11,674 bases of DNA from Desulfobulbaceae bacterium. GTDB taxonomy: Bacteria; Desulfobacterota; Desulfobulbia; Desulfobulbales; UBA5123. Below, one piece after another: positions 1 through 4,494 of this stretch; the first letter of the stretch is position 1, and each line of letters begins with the position of its first letter. A program made the translations under genes and the position numbers. The stretch lies in assembly GCA_029865195.1 (NCBI GenBank), contig JAOUHH010000056.1, forward strand, positions 1 through 11,674, given 5' to 3'. Under the pieces are notes generated by a model. The model saw only the letters and a program-made list of their open reading frames with translations, did no database searches and was not told the origin of the DNA.

Positions 1-1
1 C

Positions 2-85
2 ACCCGGCAACGGGCAATGACCCCTGGGCAGTTTGCGGTATTTTATGATGCCGACGAGGTGATCGGCGGCGGCGAGATCGTCTGA
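2..85 (+). CDS. mnmA: MnmA tRNA-uridine 2-sulfurtransferase, C-terminal end only
   Basis: Only the last 27 codons and the TGA stop are in the window. The readable tail contains TPGQFAVFYDADEVIGGGEI, which fits the C-terminal beta-barrel end of MnmA/TrmU proteins (family pattern TPGQxxVFYDGDxVLGGGxI). MnmA transfers sulfur to U34 of the Lys, Glu and Gln tRNAs in the cytoplasm, using ATP and a persulfide relay; the catalytic part lies upstream of the window. The stop codon directly abuts the stop of the convergent decarboxylase-like gene, with no base between them. The call rests on this short but characteristic motif, so the family is fairly sure and nothing can be said about the rest of the protein. 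Confidence 0.82.
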   Translation, partial: TRQRAMTPGQFAVFYDADEVIGGGEIV

Positions 86-1360
86 TTACGGTTGCGCTGG
101 CGCTGCCGATGCCGGATAGAGCAGCCGTTCGTAGAACTGGCCGCGCATGCAGTGGTTGGAGCTCATCGCCGAGGCGTAGCCGCCGGCGTTGATAAAGGCG
201 AGATAGTCCCCTTCATTGAGTGGCGGCAACGGCACCTGTTCGGCCCAGATGTCGAGCGCCTCGTTGATATTGCCGGCGATGGTCACCGGCTTGAGGTTGG
301 CGGGCGCATAGGCGGTTTTCGCCGCCGCGGAAATCCGGCATGGGACCGGCTCACAGGGCATCTTGTAAAAGAACGGCTCCACCGCCAGGTTGAAGCCGCC
401 GTTGACGCCGATGAAATCGATCTGCTGCTTGCGCTCCACGCTGTTGACCTGCAACACCAGCACCCCGCTGTCCTTGACGATGAAATCACCCGGTTCCACG
501 CAGACCATAACCCCGCGCGGCCCGAAATGGCGGCGGATGATCCCTGCCCAGTGATCGAGGTCAAGGGGCCGGTCGCTTGCAACGTGGGGCAGGCCGAGGC
601 CGCCGCCCAGGTTGACGCTCTGCACCGTCGGCACCTGATCGACAAACCAGGTGCAGTCGCTCACCACCTCATCCCACATCGGCAACTGCGGGGGCAGATA
701 ACCGATGCCGACATGGAAATGGATGCACACGACCTTGAGGTCGTACCTGGCGGCCATGGACAAGGCCTCGGCCATGTGTTCGCGGTAGATGCCGAACTTG
801 GTGGTCTTGCTGCCGCTGTACTGCAAGAGCTGGTTACCGCCGTAGCCAACCCCCTTGCCGGGGTTGACCCGCAGACCGATGGCGCGGCCGGGGCAACGCT
901 CGCCCAGGCGGCGGATGGTGCTCAGGGAGTCGCAGTTGATCAAGACCTCCGGATGGCGGGCGAGGATGTCAAGATCCTGGTTGGAAACCGAGGTGGCGGT
1001 GTAGGAGATATCGGTTTCGCTGAAACCGCAGGCCAGGGCCATATCCATCTCCTGCGGGGAGCAGGCGTCGATGCCGGCCGCGCCGGTGGCGCGGATCAGG
1101 CCGAGCAGCGGCATGAAACGGTTGGCTTTCATCGCATAGAATATGCGATAGGGCAGGCCGACCTGACTCAGCGCCATCTGCAGCATGCGCAGCTTGGCCT
1201 TGATCCGGTCGGCACTGTAAAAATAGGCGGGGGTGGTGTGAGTCTCAGCCAGGCGTGCCAGCGAGTGACCGGCCAGGGTCAATGCGCCGTCGGCGTCAAA
1301 GCCGAGATCCTGGCGTTGCCACCAGAGAGGTGACGGCTCCGTCACCGTTTCGCTTAGCAC
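86..1360 (-). CDS. Fold-type-III PLP-dependent decarboxylase-like enzyme (DapDC/ODC superfamily), substrate unknown
   Basis: A 424-residue protein with the alanine-racemase-like PLP barrel plus C-terminal beta domain of the diaminopimelate/ornithine/arginine decarboxylase superfamily. Visible marks: FYAMKAN with the Schiff-base lysine K78; HFHVG (H216, which stacks on the cofactor ring in ODC); GGGLG at 252-256 for the phosphate; VEPGD with E289 (contacts the pyridine nitrogen); GGYASAMSSN near 393-402 with the conserved Tyr395. Two expected residues differ. The Arg of the EPGR phosphate motif is Asp292, and the Cys of the CES/CDG motif, given by the partner subunit in known dimers, is Asn366 (NINEALD, 364-370). 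It is therefore not a safe diaminopimelate decarboxylase; amino-acid decarboxylase, racemase-like or biosynthetic PLP roles are all open. The start is GTG, overlapping the SET gene stop by 7 bp, so translational coupling is likely; a weak GCAGGG lies upstream. No terminator is visible before mnmA. Superfamily call confident, function unassigned. Confidence 0.85.
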   Translation of the reverse strand: MLSETVTEPSPLWWQRQDLGFDADGALTLAGHSLARLAETHTTPAYFYSADRIKAKLRMLQMALSQVGLPYRIFYAMKANRFMPLLGLIRATGAAGIDACSPQEMDMALACGFSETDISYTATSVSNQDLDILARHPEVLINCDSLSTIRRLGERCPGRAIGLRVNPGKGVGYGGNQLLQYSGSKTTKFGIYREHMAEALSMAARYDLKVVCIHFHVGIGYLPPQLPMWDEVVSDCTWFVDQVPTVQSVNLGGGLGLPHVASDRPLDLDHWAGIIRRHFGPRGVMVCVEPGDFIVKDSGVLVLQVNSVERKQQIDFIGVNGGFNLAVEPFFYKMPCEPVPCRISAAAKTAYAPANLKPVTIAGNINEALDIWAEQVPLPPLNEGDYLAFINAGGYASAMSSNHCMRGQFYERLLYPASAAPAQP

Positions 1361-1830
1361 CTGGTGAAGCCCTGCAGGAAGCGTCGACCCTCTTCGGAGA
1401 TCTGCTCCTTGCGGCCGGTGATCCAGTGGCGGCAGGAGGGGGAACCGCAGAGGCAGGGAAACTGTTTGAACAGAATGTCTTCGGTGGCGGCGTAATCCAT
1501 GGTCAGGGATGCGCCCGGAGCGATATCCTGCAACGCCCAGACCTCAAGGCTCTGCATGTCGACGAAGACGTTGGGGGAGCATGAATGGGCCAGGTAGCCG
1601 ACGAAATCGAGGTCGAGCAGATGGATGGTCGGGTTGATCTGCAGGGTGTGCTGGGTGCGGTAGGAGAGCACGGTGCCGGTAAAGTTGGTGATCAGGTCGC
1701 CACGGGCGTGCCCGTAAAGCGTATAGACCGCCTTGCCTTTGTTCAGCTCGCGTTCCTCGACTACGAATTTTCTCTCAACGGGCAGTTCGTAGGCTGCATC
1801 CGCAGAGGTGTTAAGGTACAAGAGTTCCAT
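1354..1830 (-). CDS. Small stand-alone SET-domain protein (putative lysine methyltransferase)
   Basis: A 158-residue cytoplasmic protein that is essentially one SET domain. Visible motifs: GDLITNFTG (44-52), corresponding to the GExIxxYxG strand; GYLAHSCSPN (78-87), the NHSCxPN pseudoknot motif with Ala for the first Asn; LTMDYAATE (109-117), carrying the catalytic-site Tyr113; and a post-SET cysteine cluster CLCGSPSC (126-133), which in this family joins Cys84 to bind zinc. SET enzymes transfer methyl groups from S-adenosylmethionine to lysine side chains; bacterial substrates are mostly unknown. The reading frame is open upstream to a GTG at 1884, but the ATG at 1830 has a strong GGGGAGGAG seven bases before it and is taken as the start. 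The stop overlaps the GTG of the PLP enzyme, making a two-gene operon. Whether this protein methylates its partner, a housekeeping protein or a small molecule cannot be told from sequence. Confidence 0.85.
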   Translation of the reverse strand: MELLYLNTSADAAYELPVERKFVVEERELNKGKAVYTLYGHARGDLITNFTGTVLSYRTQHTLQINPTIHLLDLDFVGYLAHSCSPNVFVDMQSLEVWALQDIAPGASLTMDYAATEDILFKQFPCLCGSPSCRHWITGRKEQISEEGRRFLQGFTRC

Positions 1831-1837
1831 CGTTTTT

Positions 1838-1847
1838 GCTCCTCCCC
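1838..1847 (-). promoter_or_regulatory. Strong Shine-Dalgarno deciding the SET gene start
   Basis: On the minus strand GGGGAGGAGC lies seven bases before the ATG at 1830-1828. It selects this ATG over the in-frame GTG at 1884 and the ATG at 1857, neither of which has a comparable site. Confidence 0.8.
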
Positions 1848-1899
1848 GGATGGTCATGATGTAGAGATGTTCGCTATTTGCCACCGATATTTGAAATGC

Positions 1900-1920
1900 G
1901 CAATAAAAATTTTGTATTGC
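1900..1920. repeat. Inverted repeat upstream of the SET gene, possible operator
   Basis: Perfect 6-bp arms GCAATA / TATTGC flank a 9-nt spacer that itself contains the palindrome AAAATTTT. It lies about 70 bp upstream of the SET start codon, where a promoter or repressor site would be expected. No known regulator consensus was recognised. Confidence 0.4.
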
Positions 1921-1957
1921 ATCTCAACCTTATATATATGCAGGCGCGGCGGTTGTT

Positions 1958-1971
1958 GATGATTTATCATC
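1958..1971. repeat. Short palindrome GATGAT-N2-ATCATC
   Basis: Perfect 6-bp arms separated by two bases, in the AT-rich upstream region of the SET/PLP pair. It could be half of a regulatory region or chance; 6-bp arms alone are weak evidence. Confidence 0.3.
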
Positions 1972-2006
1972 CCGTTATCACACGGTAATTATTTTTAGTG
2001 CATGTC

Positions 2007-2030
2007 CTTGCGGACGCTGTCGCCCGCAAG
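2007..2030. repeat. Strong 10-bp stem, 4-nt loop hairpin without U-tract
   Basis: Plus-strand arms CTTGCGGACG and CGCCCGCAAG enclose the loop CTGT. All ten positions pair when transcribed leftwards, with one G-U. No T-run follows on either strand, so it does not look like an intrinsic terminator. It may be the fold of a leader or small RNA, or a protein-binding palindrome upstream of the SET gene. Confidence 0.5.
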
Positions 2031-2050
2031 CCATCGCGAAGGTTTCGTAG

Positions 2051-2083
2051 GCCGGGACCGCCACGCGCGGGCAGGGTCCGGGC
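2051..2083. repeat. Imperfect 9-bp inverted repeat next to the nrfA terminator
   Basis: Arms 2051-2059 and 2075-2083 pair with a single mismatch around a 15-nt loop. It sits directly beyond the T-tract of the nrfA terminator in the direction of nrfA transcription. Role unknown; it could be a back-up terminator element without its own T-run or a processed remnant. Confidence 0.35.
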
Positions 2084-2124
2084 AAAAAAAAGCACCGGAC
2101 CCGCCATGATCGGCGGGCCCGGTG
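2084..2124 (-). terminator. Rho-independent terminator of nrfHA
   Basis: Read on the minus strand, a 13-bp GC-rich stem (arms 2112-2124 and 2093-2105, one G-U pair) with a 6-nt loop is followed, after one C, by eight consecutive T residues (2091-2084). It lies about 45 bp past the nrfA stop and should end the nrfHA transcript before the SET/PLP pair. Confidence 0.93.
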
Positions 2125-2168
2125 GAGGTGGTTAGGCGGTTACCCATTGGTGAACCGTAAACTGTTTA

Positions 2169-3626
2169 TTACAGTTTGCTCTGGACACCAAAGGGATCTT
2201 TGACCTCAACGCCCGGCTGGCGGTTGAGCTTCTTCTTGCCGCGCTCGTTGAGGTACTTGTCAAGCTCCAGGTCGATGGTCATCGGCACATCCTGACCAGC
2301 CTTGGTGAGGGCTTGGCGGAGGAGTCCGTCCGCCTTTGCGGCAAAGGCGATGCCGTCGCCAAGGATCCGCATTGCCTCGGTGGGGTTGTGGAAACCGGTG
2401 GAGTTCTCGCCGCCGATGTACAGGGTGCGGAAGAAGGCCTCCATGTAAGCGTCCTTGGCCGCCTCGTAGAGAGTCTTGTCAACCTCGGTGCCGGCTTCCT
2501 GCAACTGATGGACCTTCTCGATCAGTTTGGCAGCCGCTGCGGTTGCATAACCGGCGCGGTTCATCATCGATACGGTGCGATCCTGGATCGCGATGACCTG
2601 CTCGCGCAGCCACTCAGGCGTTTCGGTGTGGCACTGCTGGCACGCCTTCATGTCGTTCTTGAGCGGGCTCATTACCCGGTGGTCGGATACCTTGGCGGAT
2701 CCCACCTTGGTGTACGGCATATGGCAGTCGGCACAAGATGCACCGGCCATCCAGTGGACACTCTTGCGAGAGTAAAGCTCGAACTCGGCATGACGCATGA
2801 AGGGCATCGGGTAGCCGGTAACCTTCTGCTTCCATTCCTTGTTGGTCTTGTCTTCGCGGAGCTGCTTGATGATGTTCTCAACCGAGATATCGCCCCAGGA
2901 GCTTCCCTGCCACGGGAAGTAGATGCCAACAGATTTCTTGTTCTCATCCTTGTTGATGCTGTAGGTAACATGGCACTGGGCGCAGACCAGTGAACGCATC
3001 TCCTGGTGGGTGAGCTTGGAGCGGTCGACCTTGATCGCGTCAAGCGCCTTGCCCAGGGTGAACTCGCGGGAGAGCTTCAGGGACATGTCTTTGTTGTCGT
3101 GGCAGTCGATACAGGCGACGCCCAGCTCTTGGTGCTGCTCAGGGATCATGTGGCGGACTTCGTCCCACGGCTTCATGTAGTAGTCCAGACCCTTCTCCGC
3201 CTCAAGCTTGGGGGCGTAAGGGGTCTTGCAGGTCAGACAGACGCCGCCCGCGCCAATCCGTGAGGGGTCGATGTCCACCTGATCTTTGAGCATGTAGGCG
3301 TGGCCGCGGGGCTCGTTGTATTCGACGCCGAAGCCCCAGCCGTTGAAGAGCAGGGCCATGAAGGGGTATTCGGAGAGTTTGTCGTAGGTAACGTTGTCGG
3401 CGTCAAAGCCTGGCTTGTATTTGCTCTTGCCGGGCTCGGTGGGCTCGGCGGTCTTTTTCCACAGGTCATAGTGCACCGGATAGGCCTTGCCCCATTCGCC
3501 TGGGTCCATTTCGCCATCGGCGATCTTCACCGGGCGTACGGCCTCGGTTTTTTCGGGTGGCTGGCAGCCCCCAGCCATGATGGCGACGGTGGCCAGGGCC
3601 AGTGGCCAAAGCAATCTTTTCTTCAT
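2169..3626 (-). CDS. nrfA: Ammonia-forming cytochrome c nitrite reductase, catalytic subunit NrfA (apparently calcium-independent type)
   Basis: A 485-residue pentahaem cytochrome that reduces nitrite to ammonium with six electrons on the outer face of the cytoplasmic membrane. The active-site haem motif CLTCK (130-134, lysine ligand K134) is followed by four CxxCH sites: CIDCH 172-176, CAQCH 215-219, CADCH 298-302, CQQCH 329-333. Catalytic Arg107 (EPRGH), Tyr222 (CHVTY) and His279 (MRHAEFE) are in place. The residues that bind calcium in E. coli NrfA (Glu in HVEYY, Gln in KxQHPE) are Thr221 and Arg278 here, as in the Geobacter lovleyi type. The N-terminus is a signal peptide ending in AGGC (18-21), a plausible lipobox, so the protein may be lipid-anchored. 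The ATG at 3626 is chosen because GGAAGGAGGA precedes it; 17 upstream in-frame codons are discounted. It is 58 bp downstream of nrfH in one operon and followed by a strong terminator. Confidence 0.97.
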   Translation of the reverse strand: MKKRLLWPLALATVAIMAGGCQPPEKTEAVRPVKIADGEMDPGEWGKAYPVHYDLWKKTAEPTEPGKSKYKPGFDADNVTYDKLSEYPFMALLFNGWGFGVEYNEPRGHAYMLKDQVDIDPSRIGAGGVCLTCKTPYAPKLEAEKGLDYYMKPWDEVRHMIPEQHQELGVACIDCHDNKDMSLKLSREFTLGKALDAIKVDRSKLTHQEMRSLVCAQCHVTYSINKDENKKSVGIYFPWQGSSWGDISVENIIKQLREDKTNKEWKQKVTGYPMPFMRHAEFELYSRKSVHWMAGASCADCHMPYTKVGSAKVSDHRVMSPLKNDMKACQQCHTETPEWLREQVIAIQDRTVSMMNRAGYATAAAAKLIEKVHQLQEAGTEVDKTLYEAAKDAYMEAFFRTLYIGGENSTGFHNPTEAMRILGDGIAFAAKADGLLRQALTKAGQDVPMTIDLELDKYLNERGKKKLNRQPGVEVKDPFGVQSKL

Positions 3627-3630
3627 GATT

Positions 3631-3640
3631 TCCTCCTTCC
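3631..3640 (-). promoter_or_regulatory. Shine-Dalgarno deciding the nrfA start
   Basis: GGAAGGAGGA on the minus strand lies four bases before the ATG at 3626. It places the start directly before the MKKRLL signal peptide and argues against the longer in-frame ORF start at 3677. Confidence 0.8.
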
Positions 3641-3684
3641 TTTTTTGAGGTATTTGTTTTTTGCAATGTTGCTGCATATCGTTT

Positions 3685-4149
3685 TTACAGGGTCATCATT
3701 GCGCCGCTCCGCCGGTGGGAAAGGCGGCGATGGCAATCCCAGCAGGGACGGTCCTGGTTGATGTGGGTCACCGTGGACTCGTGGCAGCGGATGCAGTTGC
3801 TCTGCACTACCTCCTTGCCGTGCTCGCTGATGGTGATCCGGGGCGGGACATTGCCGGAATAGAAGGCGATGGTATCTTTCATCCCGTCGATGGTTTTCCA
3901 AATGTAGTGGACCGCCGTGTTGTGGTTGGGCAGATGGCAGTCAACGCACATCTCCCGCCGGTGGGCGCCGGTGTGGCTCCATGCCTCAAATTCGCCCTCC
4001 ATCACATGGCAACCGGCACAGAACAGCGGAGTCTCCGATTTCGCCAGCAACTGGGGTGGCCCCAGCGCCAGGAAGAGCGAAGCGAGGACCCCCACGGTCA
4101 GGACGGCCAATATATAGAGACCGATCCTACTCTTCTTCTTGTTTCCCAT
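3685..4149 (-). CDS. nrfH: Cytochrome c nitrite reductase small subunit NrfH (tetrahaem quinol dehydrogenase)
   Basis: A 154-residue NapC/NirT-family cytochrome that takes electrons from the quinol pool and passes them to NrfA, anchoring the complex in the membrane. After a short basic N-terminus there is one hydrophobic segment (about residues 9-30), then four haem-binding motifs: CAGCH 44-48, CVDCH 68-72, CIRCH 119-123 and CWDCH 136-140. The first is followed by Met50, giving the CxxCHxM pattern in which methionine is the unusual axial ligand of haem 1 in Wolinella and Desulfovibrio NrfH. The length fits the family. The start ATG has GAGGAGGTG five bases upstream. It is the first gene of the nrfHA operon, with a sigma-54-type promoter about 100 bp upstream, consistent with activator-controlled expression. 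Confidence 0.96.
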   Translation of the reverse strand: MGNKKKSRIGLYILAVLTVGVLASLFLALGPPQLLAKSETPLFCAGCHVMEGEFEAWSHTGAHRREMCVDCHLPNHNTAVHYIWKTIDGMKDTIAFYSGNVPPRITISEHGKEVVQSNCIRCHESTVTHINQDRPCWDCHRRLSHRRSGAMMTL

Positions 4150-4154
4150 TCTCT

Positions 4155-4163
4155 CACCTCCTC
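4155..4163 (-). promoter_or_regulatory. Shine-Dalgarno of nrfH
   Basis: GAGGAGGTG on the minus strand, five bases before the nrfH ATG, nearly the full anti-SD complement. It confirms the chosen start. Confidence 0.8.
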
Positions 4164-4176
4164 TTTTGGTGCTATT

Positions 4177-4194
4177 AATATTGAAGTCAATATT
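4177..4194. repeat. Perfect 18-bp palindrome in the nrfHA leader
   Basis: Arms AATATTGA and TCAATATT are perfect and separated by two bases. It lies downstream of the predicted transcription start and about 28 bp before the nrfH ATG. The TTGA...TCAA core recalls FNR/Crp-family sites, but the 2-bp spacing is too short for that consensus. It could be a repressor site or an RNA hairpin near the ribosome-binding site. Confidence 0.5.
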
Positions 4195-4198
4195 CTCT

Positions 4199-4219
4199 CG
4201 CCCAGACGAATCGTGGGCG
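4199..4219. repeat. 6-bp stem hairpin in the nrfHA leader
   Basis: Arms CGCCCA and TGGGCG with a 9-nt loop, between the predicted transcription start and the palindrome. No T-run follows, so it is not an intrinsic terminator; it may only structure the leader RNA. Confidence 0.3.
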
Positions 4220-4250
4220 CGGGAATTATTTTGTTTTGTTTATTCTGCAC

Positions 4251-4266
4251 AGCAAGAGGCATGCCA
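4251..4266 (-). promoter_or_regulatory. Sigma-54 (RpoN) -24/-12 promoter for nrfHA
   Basis: The minus strand reads TGGCATGCCTCTTGCT, matching TGGCACG-N4-TTGCW with one difference and with exactly ten bases between the invariant GG (4265-4264) and GC (4253-4252). The predicted start is an A near 4240, giving a leader of about 90 nt. Sigma-54 promoters need an enhancer-binding ATPase, so nrfHA should respond to a dedicated activator such as a nitrite/nitrate- or NO-responsive regulator; none is encoded in this window. Confidence 0.72.
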
Positions 4267-4329
4267 TGTCAAGTTCTTTGCGTTTAGGCGCATTGGCCAG
4301 GGGTGTAGATTTTTGTGAGTGGTCTGGTG

Positions 4330-4355
4330 GTAACGTTTAGGTGGCATGGTGTTAC
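4330..4355. repeat. GTAAC-N16-GTTAC inverted half-sites upstream of the nrfHA promoter
   Basis: The half-sites lie roughly 90 to 115 bp upstream of the predicted nrfHA start, the usual distance for enhancer-binding protein sites. The same two half-sites recur at 4459-4470. Five-base arms are short, so this is a weak call. Confidence 0.25.
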
Positions 4356-4458
4356 GGTTTGGTAGCGCTGGCCGGCTGCGGGGCGATCTTTATTGACGTT
4401 CCCGCCGGCAACGGGTACCAAGAGTGAGTGTCGCCAACACTGGCAGCATGGTCCTTTG

Positions 4459-4470
4459 GTAACCGGTTAC
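4459..4470. repeat. Perfect 12-bp palindrome GTAACCGGTTAC before mtaB
   Basis: A perfect palindrome 24 bp upstream of the mtaB ATG, built from the same GTAAC and GTTAC half-sites seen at 4330-4355. It could be an operator for mtaB, an activator site for nrfHA, or chance. Confidence 0.35.
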
Positions 4471-4494
4471 ACCTTCGGGACAGGAAGTGACGGA

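Larger units (their letters stand above)
1831..2168. other. 338-bp non-coding spacer between the SET gene and nrfA
   Basis: No credible gene was seen. The half nearer the SET gene (about 1850-2000) is clearly more AT-rich than the surrounding genes and holds two perfect inverted repeats (1900-1920 and 1958-1971), so it is the probable promoter and operator zone of the SET/PLP pair. No sigma-70 promoter stood out clearly enough to call. The other half (2007-2124) is GC-rich with three consecutive hairpins, the last being the nrfA terminator. Bases 2125-2168 hold nothing recognised. Confidence 0.7.
4150..4494. other. 345-bp divergent intergenic region between nrfH and mtaB
   Basis: No gene was seen. 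Leftwards it holds the nrfHA sigma-54-type promoter (4251-4266) and a leader of about 90 nt with a hairpin (4199-4219) and a palindrome (4177-4194). Upstream of that promoter are paired GTAAC/GTTAC half-sites (4330-4355 and 4459-4470), possible activator sites. Rightwards, no clear sigma-70 promoter for mtaB was found; AGGAAG at 4482-4487 is the mtaB ribosome-binding site. Confidence 0.7.

Noticed and set aside
92..1333. A 413-codon plus-strand open frame opposite the PLP gene
   Set aside because: The minus-strand frame carries clear PLP-enzyme motifs; this frame is its mirror with shadow composition.
4240..4270. A sigma-70 reading of the nrfHA promoter: TTGACA overlapping the sigma-54 element
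   Set aside because: The best -10 (CAGAAT) is 19 bp away and weak, while the overlapping -24/-12 element has exact spacing. It cannot be excluded as a second promoter.
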